From NCBI RefSeq assembly GCF_000145035.1, contig NC_014387.1:186001-250000 (forward strand): 64,000 nt of DNA. The letters are read 5' to 3'. Below, in pieces: positions 47,071 to 57,754 of the stretch (position 1 is its first letter; each line of letters opens with the position of its first letter). The translations under genes were made by a program, and so were the position numbers. Source of the DNA: Butyrivibrio proteoclasticus B316 (GTDB taxonomy: Bacteria > Bacillota > Clostridia > Lachnospirales > Lachnospiraceae). Under the pieces are notes generated by a model that was given only the letters and a program-made list of their open reading frames with translations, searched no databases and had not been told where the DNA came from.

Positions 47071-48795
47071 ATGAAGAAAAAGGTATTATCCATGTTTCTT
47101 GCATCTGCAATGGCACTTTCTATAGTGGCCTGCGGATCATCAAACAGTGGCGCTGACACACAGCCTGCAGCAAGTGAGCAGACTCCTGCAGCAGAAACAA
47201 AAGAAGAGGCAGCGCCTGCAGCAGAGACTGCTGAGCCGGAAGTGGCTTCAGAGCTTACAGATGGTAAGTTTGCGGACACAAGAAAGATCACAGTCGAGAT
47301 TTACGACAGAGGAAATGACGGCGGTTCAGATCCTGAGAACAACATGTACACAGAGTACATCAAAAAGGGAATGCTTGAAGAGCATAACGTAGAAGTTACT
47401 TTCAAGAAGGTTCCAAGATGGACAGAGGTTGATGATATCAACAACCTTCTTGCAGCAGGAGAAGCTCCTGATATCTGCGTAACATATTCTTATCCAACAG
47501 TTCTCACATATGCTCAGATGGGCGGTGTTATCGACCTTAGCGAGATGATCGAATCTTACAAGGGAGAGCTTCCAAACCTTTGGGGATGGCTTGGTGAGAC
47601 AAACATGCTCTGGGATAAGGATCCCAAGACAGGTACTGTTTGGGCAATCGAAGGTAAGAGAGCTGAACAGCAGAGAATCGTAACTTTTGTTCGTCAGGAC
47701 TGGCTTGATAAGCTCGGACTTGAAGCACCTAAGACAACTCAGGAATTCGAAGATATGCTCGTAGCATTCAAGGATAACGCTGATAAGCTCCTTGGAAGCG
47801 ATGCTTCTAAGCTTGTTCCTTTCTCAACAAGCTATGATATCGGTTGGAGAGCATCAAACCTTATCACATCCTACATGGATCCTAATATTACAGATAAAGA
47901 GTATTACATCAACGGATTCGATGACAGAATGGTTACACAGACTTCTACCAAGGAAGCTGTAAGACTTCTCAACAAGTGGTACAACGCAGGCCTTATGTGG
48001 AAAGATTTCGCTCTGTATGGAAGCGGAGACACAACAGAGGATGACATGATCAAGGCTGGTTACGTTGGTGCATTCCAGCACAACTGGGATTATGTATTCA
48101 GAAACGGTGAAGATTCAATCAATGCAAACCTTAAGAGAAACGTTGGCGAAGATGCTAAGTTTGTTCCTGTAGATTGCTTCCAGAATTCAGCTAACAAGTA
48201 TTCTAAGTGGCTGTACAGCTCAGCAGGCGACAGAAAGATCTTCTTCCCTACAACAAACACAGAGCCTCTTGCATCTCTTCTTTATCTTGATTTCATTTCC
48301 AAGCCTGAGACAATCAAGTACCTTCAGGCAGGTGATGAGGGCGTAACACATGAAGTTCTTGATAGCGGTGCTATCCAGATCATTGCTGCAACAGGTGATG
48401 CAATCCAGAACTCAGGTAAGAACATCGACTACACAATCACATGTAACGGAACAAACTTTGGTGATGAGAAGCTTGCTGCTCTTTCACTGGCATATGGTTA
48501 TGCAGAAGCTGATCCTGAGCTTGTAGATCAGGCTAACAAGATTGCTATGGCAGATGGCCTTGAGCCAAAGAATGTTAACGTTGGTGAAGTTACAGCTGAG
48601 GCAGGTGTTGGTGATACTCTTTCATCAAAGAGAGATCAGATTTATGACAACGCTGTAGTTGCTGCAGAAGCAGATTTCGATTCAACATGGGATAGCTTCA
48701 TGTCAGATTACCTCTCAGCAGGTGGACAGGCTATCATTGATGAGCGTACAGAGAAATGGGCTGAGTACTTCGGCGATGCTGATATGCTTCCATAA
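47071..48795 (+). CDS. Extracellular oligosaccharide-binding lipoprotein
   Basis: A 574-residue lipoprotein. The signal ends with lipobox SIVAC, C21 being lipidated, followed by a Ser, Ala, Glu and Thr-rich tether to about residue 60. The rest is a family-1-type binding protein of the LplA/AguE size, larger than most sugar-binding proteins, which fits aldouronic oligomers. CGGAGG precedes the ATG. Codon use is highly biased to frequent codons, as expected of an abundant protein. A strong terminator follows. Confidence 0.92.
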   Translation: MKKKVLSMFLASAMALSIVACGSSNSGADTQPAASEQTPAAETKEEAAPAAETAEPEVASELTDGKFADTRKITVEIYDRGNDGGSDPENNMYTEYIKKGMLEEHNVEVTFKKVPRWTEVDDINNLLAAGEAPDICVTYSYPTVLTYAQMGGVIDLSEMIESYKGELPNLWGWLGETNMLWDKDPKTGTVWAIEGKRAEQQRIVTFVRQDWLDKLGLEAPKTTQEFEDMLVAFKDNADKLLGSDASKLVPFSTSYDIGWRASNLITSYMDPNITDKEYYINGFDDRMVTQTSTKEAVRLLNKWYNAGLMWKDFALYGSGDTTEDDMIKAGYVGAFQHNWDYVFRNGEDSINANLKRNVGEDAKFVPVDCFQNSANKYSKWLYSSAGDRKIFFPTTNTEPLASLLYLDFISKPETIKYLQAGDEGVTHEVLDSGAIQIIAATGDAIQNSGKNIDYTITCNGTNFGDEKLAALSLAYGYAEADPELVDQANKIAMADGLEPKNVNVGEVTAEAGVGDTLSSKRDQIYDNAVVAAEADFDSTWDSFMSDYLSAGGQAIIDERTEKWAEYFGDADMLP

Positions 48796-48831
48796 ATCTT
48801 AAATAATTTAGAATTTTATGAGATTGCTTTT

Positions 48832-48864
48832 GGGCGTGACCTATCTGGTCACGCCCATTTATTT
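48832..48864 (+). terminator. Intrinsic terminator, interrupted by IS copy 2
   Basis: GGGCGTGACC (48832-48841) pairs perfectly with GGTCACGCCC (48847-48856), then ATTTATTT. The element begins in this T-rich tail. Confidence 0.85.
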
Positions 48865-49601
48865 GTGTAGCATCTTTTAATAAACCCCCTGCTCTGCAGG
48901 GGGATAACAGCTGCTTCAGCTTACAGTAAAAAACCTCCCGTGATAGAATTACTTACGGTTCGCCAACCAAAGTAAAATCACAGGAGGTAGTCCAAAATGG
49001 ACATGAATAGTTTATCACACACAAAATGGGAGTGTAAGTACCACATAGTATTTGCACCTAAGTTCAGGAGAAAGGTTGCATACGGTCAGATCAAGCAGGA
49101 TATAGCAAATATTCTCAGTACATTATGCAAGAGGAAAGGTGTAGAAATTATAGAGGCAGAAGTATGCCCAGATCACATACATATGCTGGTAAGGATCCCG
49201 CCGAGTATGAGTGTATCAAGCTTCGTAGGCTACTTGAAAGGAAAAAGTACGCTTATGATATTTGAGAGGCATGCAAATCTCAAGTATAAGTACGGCAATA
49301 GACATTTCTGGTGCAGAGGCTATTATGTAGATACTGTAGGTAAGAATGCAAAGAAAATTGAGGAGTACATAAAGAATCAGTTAAAAGAGGATTTAGAGTA
49401 CGACCAAATGACACTAAAAGAGTATATTGACCCGTTCACGGGTGAGCCGGTAAAGCAAAACAAATAAAAATGAGCCCAGGGGGCTCTGTAGGAAAATGAT
49501 GTTGCGGCTGGCGAACCATTCGGCGAGTCTTTAGACTCAGTGCCGGCAACAGGCCCTTATAGGGCCAGAACAAACCACCGGCTAAGCCGGTGGTTCTGAT
49601 T
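48862..49601 (+). mobile_element. IS200-type insertion sequence, copy 2
   Basis: Same 740-base element and end hairpins as copy 1. The right side continues into TTTTTAG, so the T-tract of the terminator appears to have been split by insertion. It separates the binding-protein gene from the GH3 gene. Confidence 0.9.
48997..49467 (+). CDS. tnpA: IS200/IS605-family transposase TnpA, copy 2
   Basis: Protein identical to copy 1: 156 residues, H60-x-H62, Y124 and Q128 all present. The ribosome site is again buried in the leader hairpin (48933-48988). It appears functional. Confidence 0.95.
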   Translation: MDMNSLSHTKWECKYHIVFAPKFRRKVAYGQIKQDIANILSTLCKRKGVEIIEAEVCPDHIHMLVRIPPSMSVSSFVGYLKGKSTLMIFERHANLKYKYGNRHFWCRGYYVDTVGKNAKKIEEYIKNQLKEDLEYDQMTLKEYIDPFTGEPVKQNK

Positions 49602-49720
49602 TTTTAGAAGTCTTTTGCCGCAAGTATTAAGAGTAGGAAGGCAAAAAATGGTAAGAAATGACAACCCTTCTATGTGAGAATAATAAAAGTAGATTACACA
49701 TGTATTAGAAGGGAAATAAT

Positions 49721-51850
49721 ATGAACAGAGAAGAAGCAAGAAAGCGTGCTAAAGAGCTTGTTGCCAAAATGACTGTTGAAGAGAAGGCTTCACAGCTTCG
49801 TTATGATGCGCCTGCCATTGATAGACTTGGTATCCCCGCTTATAACTGGTGGAATGAAGCACTTCATGGCGTTGCAAGAGCCGGCACAGCCACAATGTTC
49901 CCACAGGCAATCGGCCTTGCGGCAGCATTTGATGAAGAGCTCATGAGTGAAGTTGGCGAAGTAATTGCTGAGGAAGCTCGTGCCAAGTACAATGAGCAGT
50001 CCAAAAGAGAAGACAGAGATATCTACAAGGGACTTACTTTCTGGGCTCCTAACGTTAATATATTCCGTGATCCACGCTGGGGCAGAGGTCACGAGACTTA
50101 TGGAGAAGATCCATTTCTTACCAGCAGACTCGCAGTTCCATTTGTTAAGGCAATGCAGGGTGATGGCGAGTACATGAAGGCTGCTGCATGTGCCAAGCAT
50201 TTTGCAGTTCATTCAGGTCCTGAGGGAGAGAGACACTTTTTTGATGCCAAGGCTTCCAAAAAGGATTTGGAGGAGACATATCTCCCGGCATTTGAGGCTC
50301 TTGTAAAAGAGGCAGAGGTTGAGGCTGTAATGGGTGCCTACAACAGAACAAATGGAGAGCCTTGCTGTGCAAACAAGCCTCTCATGGTTGATACACTTAG
50401 AGGTAAGTGGGGATTCCAGGGTCACTTTGTTTCTGACTGCTGGGCTATCAAGGATTTCCATGAGAATCACAAGGTTACATCAAGCCCTGAGGAATCAGCT
50501 AAGCTTGCTCTTGAGATGGGATGTGATCTTAACTGCGGATGTACTTATCAGTCCATCATGAATGGTGTAAGGGCCGGACTTATTGATGAGAAGCTTATCA
50601 CTGAGTCTTGCGAAAGACTCTTCACTACAAGATTCCTTCTTGGAATGTTTGATAAGACTGAGTTTGATGAGATTCCTTACGAGAAGGTCGAGTGCAAAGA
50701 GCACCTTGCAGTTGCCAAGAGAGCAGCAAGAGAGTCAGTAGTACTTCTCAAGAATGACGGACTTCTTCCTCTTAATAAGGATAGTATTAAGACAATTGGT
50801 GTAGTTGGACCAAATGCCAACTCAAGACTTTCACTTATCGGTAACTACCACGGAACATCTTCAAGATATATCACAGTTCTTGAGGGTATCCAGGATAAGG
50901 TTGGAGATGACGTACGCGTCCTGTATTCAGAAGGCTGCGACATTTTCCAGAATAACATCAGTAATCTTGCTGATCCTAATCTTCCTGACAGATTGTCTGA
51001 AGCTCAGGCAGTTGCAGATCACTCTGATGTAGTTGTTGTAGTTGTAGGACTTGATGAGAACCTCGAGGGTGAAGAGGGCGATGCAGGTAACCAGTTTGCA
51101 TCAGGAGATAAGATCAATCTTAATCTTCCTCTTTCACAGAGACAGCTTCTCAACGCAGTTCTTGACTGTGGTAAGCCTACGATAGTTATAGATATGGCTG
51201 GTAGTGCTATTGATCTGTCCAAGGCCCAGGATGAGGCTAATGCAGTTCTTCAGGCATTCTATCCCGGAGCAAGAGGTGGCGCAGATGTGGCCGATATCCT
51301 CTTTGGAGATGTATCACCATCAGGTAAGCTTCCTGTAACATTCTACAAGTCAGCTGACGATCTTCCTGACTTCAAGGATTATTCCATGAAGAACAGGACA
51401 TACAAGTACTTTACAGGCACACCACTTTATCCATTTGGATATGGTCTTACATATGGTGACTGTTATGTTAAGCCAGATTATGACTTTAATGTTAAGTATG
51501 CAGATGCAGACAAGGTTTCTGGCGCTGAGATCACTGTGACAGTTGTCAACGATGGCAAGCTTGATACAGATGAAGTTGTACAGCTTTATATCAAAGATAT
51601 GGACAGCTATTTCGCTACAACTAATCCAAGTCTTGTCGGATTTAAGAGAGTTCACGTTCCTGCAGGCGGTGAGACCAGGGTTACTCTTACAGTTTCAGAG
51701 AAAGCCTTCACTTCAGTAAATGAAGAAGGTGAGAGAGCAGTCTTTGGCAAGAACTTCAGATTATATGCCGGAACTCAGCAGCCTGGCGCTCGCTCAGAGG
51801 AACTCACAGGTCATAAGTGTATTACAGTAGATTTTGCAATAGCAAGGTAA
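49721..51850 (+). CDS. Beta-xylosidase/beta-glucosidase, GH3
   Basis: A 709-residue GH3 enzyme with no signal peptide. The nucleophile is D239 in HFVSDCWAIKDFH. The N-terminal IPAYNWWNEALHGVARAG and MFPQAIGLAAAFD parts match GH3 beta-xylosidases. The C-terminal alpha/beta sandwich starts near 350, and a fibronectin-like domain closes the protein (from about 590). In this locus beta-xylosidase is the best guess, releasing xylose from xylo-oligomers. The ATG at 49721 follows AAGGGAAAT. Short ACATGTATTAG copies lie before and after the gene. Confidence 0.9.
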   Translation: MNREEARKRAKELVAKMTVEEKASQLRYDAPAIDRLGIPAYNWWNEALHGVARAGTATMFPQAIGLAAAFDEELMSEVGEVIAEEARAKYNEQSKREDRDIYKGLTFWAPNVNIFRDPRWGRGHETYGEDPFLTSRLAVPFVKAMQGDGEYMKAAACAKHFAVHSGPEGERHFFDAKASKKDLEETYLPAFEALVKEAEVEAVMGAYNRTNGEPCCANKPLMVDTLRGKWGFQGHFVSDCWAIKDFHENHKVTSSPEESAKLALEMGCDLNCGCTYQSIMNGVRAGLIDEKLITESCERLFTTRFLLGMFDKTEFDEIPYEKVECKEHLAVAKRAARESVVLLKNDGLLPLNKDSIKTIGVVGPNANSRLSLIGNYHGTSSRYITVLEGIQDKVGDDVRVLYSEGCDIFQNNISNLADPNLPDRLSEAQAVADHSDVVVVVVGLDENLEGEEGDAGNQFASGDKINLNLPLSQRQLLNAVLDCGKPTIVIDMAGSAIDLSKAQDEANAVLQAFYPGARGGADVADILFGDVSPSGKLPVTFYKSADDLPDFKDYSMKNRTYKYFTGTPLYPFGYGLTYGDCYVKPDYDFNVKYADADKVSGAEITVTVVNDGKLDTDEVVQLYIKDMDSYFATTNPSLVGFKRVHVPAGGETRVTLTVSEKAFTSVNEEGERAVFGKNFRLYAGTQQPGARSEELTGHKCITVDFAIAR

Positions 51851-52198
51851 TGTGAGACAGCGTAATAAAGAATTGTGTTTAGAGATACATGTATTAGCAA
51901 TAATGGTTTGGTTTGCAAGAATGACATGTATTGATTTCAAAATAACATAAATACAAGTTACAAGCAAATTGAATAATTTTGTATGCAATTTTTCTACGTT
52001 TTGTCTGCTTGTAATTTGGCTATCTATGACAGATAATTAGTATCGTCAACAAATGTATACAAGTGCAAAGTTGTATTTTTTCATTATTTCAGTTGGCAGA
52101 TCAGGTACAACGCACATGTGTATAGACCAAGCAGAACCAAGGGGTTCTTGGGAGATAAAGTTTTATTTATGCGCAATAGCGCGGGAAAGGGGATTTTT
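51851..52198. promoter_or_regulatory. Leader of the isomerase-like gene with short repeats
   Basis: A 348-base gap with no gene. ACATGTATT occurs at 51887 and 51924. TTACAAGC (51958-51965) and GCTTGTAA (52007-52014) are inverted to each other, and GTATACAAGTGC near 52052 resembles them. These could be regulator sites for the following gene. A clear promoter was not identified. Confidence 0.4.
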
Positions 52199-53677
52199 AT
52201 GATTAACATTCCAGAAGTTAAAATTGGACTTGTTGCAGTAAGCCGTGACTGCTTCCCAGCATCACTTGCTGTCAACAGAAGAAAAGCATTAGTAGAGGCT
52301 TATAAGAAGAATTTCAACGACAAGGACGTTTATGAGTGCCCTGTTTGTATCATTGAGAGCGAGACTCAGACACTTGAGGCTCTTGAAGATGTTAAGAAGG
52401 CAGGATGTAACGCACTTTGCGTATACCTTGGAAACTTCGGACCAGAAATTTCTGAGACACTTCTTGCTGAGAAATTTGATGGACCTGTAATGTTCTGCGC
52501 AGCTGCAGAGGAGTCACAGGGTGACCTTATCGATGGCAGAGGAGATGCTTACTGCGGAATGCTCAATGCAAGCTACAACCTTCACCTTCGTGGAGTTAAG
52601 GCTTACATTCCTGAGTATCCAGTTGGAACAGCTGATGAGTGTGCTAAGATGATCAACGAGTTCGTACCTATCGCAAGAGCTCTTGATGGACTTGCTAACC
52701 TCAAGGTTATTTCATTCGGACCTCGTCCAATGAACTTCCTTGCTTGTAACGCTCCTATTCAGCAGATCTACAACATGGGTGCTGAGATTGAAGAGAACTC
52801 AGAGCTTGACCTCTTCGAGTCATTCAACAAGCATGCAGGAGATCCTAGAATTGCAGAAGTTAAGGCAGACATGGAGAAAGACCTCGGCGCTGGTAACAAG
52901 AAGCCTGAAATCCTTGAGAAGCTTGCTCAGTATGAGCTTACACTTCTTGACTGGATCGAAGAGCACAGAGGCGGCAAGAAGTACGTTTGTATCGCTGGTA
53001 AGTGCTGGCCTGCATTCCAGACACAGTTCGGATTCGTTCCTTGCTATGTTAACTCAAGACTTACAGGCAGAGGAATTCCTGTATCTTGCGAAGTAGATAT
53101 TTACGGTGCAATCAGTGAGTTCATCGGAACATGCATTTCTGATGATGCTGTTACACTTCTTGATATCAACAACTCTGTACCTGCTGATATGTACGAGCAG
53201 TCAATCAAGGGCAAGTTCGACTACAAGCACACAGATACATTCATGGGCTTCCACTGCGGAAATACATGCACAAGCAAGCTTTCAAGCTGCGAGATGAAGT
53301 TCCAGAGAATTATGGCTAGAAACCTTCCTGAGGAAGTTACACAGGGAACACTTGAAGGAGATATCGTTCCTGGAGATATCACATTCTACAGACTTCAGAG
53401 CACATCTGACAATCATCTTAAGGCTTATGTTGCACAGGGTGAAGTTCTTCCTGTTGCTACACAGTCATTCGGTGGTATCGGTGTATTCGCTATTCCGGAG
53501 ATGGGAAGATTCTACAGACACATTCTCATCCAGCACAACTTCCCTCACCACGGAGCAGTTGCGTTTGGTCACTTCGGAAAGGCTCTCTTCGAAGTATTCA
53601 AGTATGTTGGTGCTGAGGTTATTGGTTACAACCAGCCTGCATCACTTCCATACCCTACAGAGAACCCATTCGCGTAA
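52199..53677 (+). CDS. L-fucose/L-arabinose isomerase family protein
   Basis: A 492-residue protein of the FucI/AraA-type isomerase superfamily. Marks include the N-terminal VKIGLVAVSRDCFPAS, the ESQGDLIDGRGDAYCGML stretch, the C-terminal metal-binding TFMGFHCGNTC and QHNFPHHGAVAFGHFGKAL. The usual role is interconversion of an aldose with its ketose, but the substrate is unknown. In a xylan locus with a xylulokinase it might supply xylulose in place of XylA, or act on arabinose or a uronate derivative. The ATG at 52199 has AAAGGGGAT before it; upstream in-frame codons from 52118 do not. Codon use is strongly biased, so it is probably abundant. Confidence 0.8.
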   Translation: MINIPEVKIGLVAVSRDCFPASLAVNRRKALVEAYKKNFNDKDVYECPVCIIESETQTLEALEDVKKAGCNALCVYLGNFGPEISETLLAEKFDGPVMFCAAAEESQGDLIDGRGDAYCGMLNASYNLHLRGVKAYIPEYPVGTADECAKMINEFVPIARALDGLANLKVISFGPRPMNFLACNAPIQQIYNMGAEIEENSELDLFESFNKHAGDPRIAEVKADMEKDLGAGNKKPEILEKLAQYELTLLDWIEEHRGGKKYVCIAGKCWPAFQTQFGFVPCYVNSRLTGRGIPVSCEVDIYGAISEFIGTCISDDAVTLLDINNSVPADMYEQSIKGKFDYKHTDTFMGFHCGNTCTSKLSSCEMKFQRIMARNLPEEVTQGTLEGDIVPGDITFYRLQSTSDNHLKAYVAQGEVLPVATQSFGGIGVFAIPEMGRFYRHILIQHNFPHHGAVAFGHFGKALFEVFKYVGAEVIGYNQPASLPYPTENPFA

Positions 53678-53714
53678 AGCGCCTGAAGAGTTCTTTTAAA
53701 GTTTAATTATTTTA

Positions 53715-53750
53715 GGGGATACGAGTTTTCTCGTATCCCCTTTATATTTT
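53715..53750 (+). terminator. Intrinsic terminator
   Basis: GGGGATACGAG (53715-53725), TTTT, CTCGTATCCCC (53730-53740), then TTTATATTTT. A perfect 11-base stem. Confidence 0.9.
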
Positions 53751-53804
53751 GTGCAGATGTGTGATATGATTTAGCACAGTAAACTAATGACGTGATTAAA
53801 AAAG

Positions 53805-53857
53805 TATGATAGGAGTTGCGAGAATGACCTCAATCATTGAGCAGTCCATATATCATA
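53805..53857 (+). promoter_or_regulatory. Hairpin element before the 2-hydroxyacid dehydrogenase gene
   Basis: TATGAT (53805-53810) pairs with ATCATA (53852-53857), and GGA-TTGC with GCA-TCC inside. The loop begins GAGAATGA and contains a further small stem. It is the most divergent member of the GAGAAYGA family, 21 bases before the start codon. Confidence 0.5.
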
Positions 53858-53878
53858 GGATTCAGAGGTATGTATAAT

Positions 53879-54841
53879 ATGAAAATTGTAGTTGCTGACA
53901 AGGATAGTGTAGGAAACGACATGGATTACAACATTTATGATGATCTGGGTGAAGTTACCTATTATGATGACAAGATCACCGAGGATAATGCCAGAGAGAG
54001 GCTTGCTGGAGCAGAAGTTCTGATGATAAATAAGAGTGCCATAACTGATAAGATATTGGATGATGCGCCGGATCTAAAGCTTATATGCGAGTTTGCAACC
54101 GGCTTTGATAATGCAAATATTCCTGCATGCAACAGGCATGGAGTCAAGGTTGCCAATGTAGTCAACTATTCAACTGCATCTGTAGCTCAGCATACTTTTG
54201 CACTCCTTTTTTACCTGATGGAGAACATGAGACATTATGATGAGTTTGTCAAGGATGGTAGCTATGCTAACCAAAGTCACTTCTGCTGTCTTGATATTCC
54301 CTTCCATGAGCTTGATGGAATGACCTACGGGATAGTCGGTATGGGAAATATTGGCAGAAAGGTTGCTCAGATTGCAACGGCGTTTGGTGCCAAGGTTATC
54401 TTTTACTCTGCTTCAGGAAATAGTACTTGTACAGATTATGAGAGAGTAGAGTTTGATGAGCTCTTGAGACGCTCTGATGTTATCTCAATCCACTGTCCAT
54501 TGAGTGACAGAACCAGAAACCTCTTTAGTGGAGATGTTTTTGACAAGATGAAAGAGACAGCAATTCTTATAAACGTAGCCCGTGGCGCGGTTGTAAGCGA
54601 GCAGGATCTGGCAGAGGCTCTTTTGAACAATAAAATAAAGGCCGCAGGTCTGGATGTTTTAAATCCGGAACCCATGGCCAAAGATTCTCCTCTTTTACAG
54701 ATACAGGATAGTGGAAAACTTATTGTCACTCCCCATCTTGCCTGGGCAAGCACAGAGGCCCGCAGAAGATGCCTTGAAGAGGTCAAAAAGAATGTTGAAG
54801 CTTATATGCGCGGTGAGATAAGAAATATTGTAAATCCATGA
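53879..54841 (+). CDS. D-isomer-specific 2-hydroxyacid dehydrogenase
   Basis: A 320-residue NAD-dependent dehydrogenase. The nucleotide-binding motif is GIVGMGNIGRKVAQIA. INVARGAVV contains the substrate arginine region. The catalytic histidine lies in TPHLAWAS. Family members reduce 2-keto acids such as pyruvate, hydroxypyruvate or glyoxylate, so it may be a D-lactate or glycerate dehydrogenase. The start at 53879 follows GAGGT at nine bases; the upstream frame from 53837 lies in the hairpin element. It is convergent with the esterase gene. Confidence 0.85.
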   Translation: MKIVVADKDSVGNDMDYNIYDDLGEVTYYDDKITEDNARERLAGAEVLMINKSAITDKILDDAPDLKLICEFATGFDNANIPACNRHGVKVANVVNYSTASVAQHTFALLFYLMENMRHYDEFVKDGSYANQSHFCCLDIPFHELDGMTYGIVGMGNIGRKVAQIATAFGAKVIFYSASGNSTCTDYERVEFDELLRRSDVISIHCPLSDRTRNLFSGDVFDKMKETAILINVARGAVVSEQDLAEALLNNKIKAAGLDVLNPEPMAKDSPLLQIQDSGKLIVTPHLAWASTEARRRCLEEVKKNVEAYMRGEIRNIVNP

Positions 54842-54885
54842 TTGTAAGTACAAAATCTGAACTAATATGAGGCAATTTAGTCACG

Positions 54886-56046
<1,161 letters not shown>

Positions 56047-56118
56047 TTAAGCTATTCGCACGAATTTCGCCTATCACATAATTGCCTTAATTTAACAGAT
56101 TTTGCTATATTTTCTCTT

Positions 56119-56124
56119 TATAAT
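56119..56124 (+). promoter_or_regulatory. Probable -10 box
   Basis: A perfect TATAAT at 56119-56124 precedes the next gene by 70 bases; the -35 region is poor. Nearby ATTCG-CA-CGAAT near 56054 is a short palindrome. Confidence 0.4.
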
Positions 56125-56193
56125 CCGAAGCGAGGGTGCTAATATTAAATTGAAATCATGGGTAAAAGAGATAACAGAACACGGAGATTACTG

Positions 56194-56895
56194 ATGAAAA
56201 GACAATTATTAAAGAGAACTATAAGTACTTTATTAACGATAAGTAGTGCACTTGTCCTTAGTATGAATTCTGGTCTTGTCACAGCGTATGCTACAGAAGG
56301 AGGATTATCAGCAGGAGAAGCTGCTGCGCAGGCTGCACTTGAGAGAACAGAGCCTGTTACTACTGTGGCTGAAGAGGAAGAAGTGGTTGAAATTCCTCAG
56401 AATAATACTGTAGTTGTAAATGGAAATATCACAAAATCAACATTGGATGGCCACTATTATGCTTATAGCATACCGGGGCTTGCGGTTGTTTCACCATTGG
56501 CTGATCTTCAGAAGCAGGCTAACTTTATGGTGCTTGAGTATTTCTTTGTTTCAACTTGGGATCTGTACAAGTATACAGCACCGATGGCTCTTGAGACGAT
56601 GGATACTATAGCTAAGGCTCATGAAGCTGAACTTGGAGCCACATTCCAGATGACAGTCAGCAGATATTTTTCCATGAAGGTGTATCCGCTTGAAAATGAT
56701 GAAATGCAGATTACTACAAAGGTAATGATCCCAACAGCGTTTATGGGAGAAAAAAACAGTTATGCGGTAGTTTATGTTAAATCTGGCGGCGCGTATGAAA
56801 TACTTCCTGACCTTGATGATGAACCGACTACTATTACGTTCAATGCTCATGCCGGAACAGGCGCATACGGACTTATCAAGTATCTGGAAAAGTGA
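56194..56895 (+). CDS. Secreted protein of unknown function
   Basis: A 233-residue protein with a signal peptide (basic start MKRQLLKRT, hydrophobic core to about 24, cleavage near AYA). An Ala and Glu-rich stretch follows, then a beta-rich domain with NGNITKSTLDGHYYAYSIPG and a compact end FNAHAGTGAYGLIKYLEK. I do not recognise a family. The ATG at 56194 has CGGAGA in front; the ATG at 56158 has no ribosome site. It sits between the esterase and the third IS copy and has its own terminator. Confidence 0.65.
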   Translation: MKRQLLKRTISTLLTISSALVLSMNSGLVTAYATEGGLSAGEAAAQAALERTEPVTTVAEEEEVVEIPQNNTVVVNGNITKSTLDGHYYAYSIPGLAVVSPLADLQKQANFMVLEYFFVSTWDLYKYTAPMALETMDTIAKAHEAELGATFQMTVSRYFSMKVYPLENDEMQITTKVMIPTAFMGEKNSYAVVYVKSGGAYEILPDLDDEPTTITFNAHAGTGAYGLIKYLEK

Positions 56896-56912
56896 TTACT
56901 ACGATTATTTAG

Positions 56913-56946
56913 GACCATTCGGATCAAGATTCGAATGGTCTTTTTT
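56913..56946 (+). terminator. Intrinsic terminator, interrupted by IS copy 3
   Basis: GACCATTCG (56913-56921) pairs with CGAATGGTC (56932-56940), extended by ATC/GAT inside, then six T. The IS begins in the T-tract. Confidence 0.85.
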
Positions 56947-57683
56947 GTGTAGCATCTTTTAATAAACCCCCTGCTCTGCAGGGGGATAACAGCTGCTTCA
57001 GCTTACAGTAAAAAACCTCCCGTGATAGAATTACTTACGGTTCGCCAACCAAAGTAAAATCACAGGAGGTAGTCCAAAATGGACATGAATAGTTTATCAC
57101 ACACAAAATGGGAGTGTAAGTACCACATAGTATTTGCACCTAAGTTCAGGAGAAAGGTTGCATACGGTCAGATCAAGCAGGATATAGCAAATATTCTCAG
57201 TACATTATGCAAGAGGAAAGGTGTAGAAATTATAGAGGCAGAAGTATGCCCAGATCACATACATATGCTGGTAAGGATCCCGCCGAGTATGAGTGTATCA
57301 AGCTTCGTAGGCTACTTGAAAGGAAAAAGTACGCTTATGATATTTGAGAGGCATGCAAATCTCAAGTATAAGTACGGCAATAGACATTTCTGGTGCAGAG
57401 GCTATTATGTAGATACTGTAGGTAAGAATGCAAAGAAAATTGAGGAGTACATAAAGAATCAGTTAAAAGAGGATTTAGAGTACGACCAAATGACACTAAA
57501 AGAGTATATTGACCCGTTCACGGGTGAGCCGGTAAAGCAAAACAAATAAAAATGAGCCCAGGGGGCTCTGTAGGAAAATGATGTTGCGGCTGGCGAACCA
57601 TTCGGCGAGTCTTTAGACTCAGTGCCGGCAACAGGCCCTTATAGGGCCAGAACAAACCACCGGCTAAGCCGGTGGTTCTGATT
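56944..57683 (+). mobile_element. IS200-type insertion sequence, copy 3
   Basis: The third 740-base copy, sequence as in the other two. It is inserted after a terminator and lies before the GH25 gene. Confidence 0.9.
57079..57549 (+). CDS. tnpA: IS200/IS605-family transposase TnpA, copy 3
   Basis: Identical to copies 1 and 2, with the HUH pair H60/H62, Y124 and Q128 and the same sequestered ribosome site (57015-57070). Confidence 0.95.
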   Translation: MDMNSLSHTKWECKYHIVFAPKFRRKVAYGQIKQDIANILSTLCKRKGVEIIEAEVCPDHIHMLVRIPPSMSVSSFVGYLKGKSTLMIFERHANLKYKYGNRHFWCRGYYVDTVGKNAKKIEEYIKNQLKEDLEYDQMTLKEYIDPFTGEPVKQNK

Positions 57684-57754
57684 CGTTGACTGGATATGCT
57701 ATTTTCTTTATAATTTTATATGTTAAGAAAAACTTAAAAATTGAGGGGATAAGT

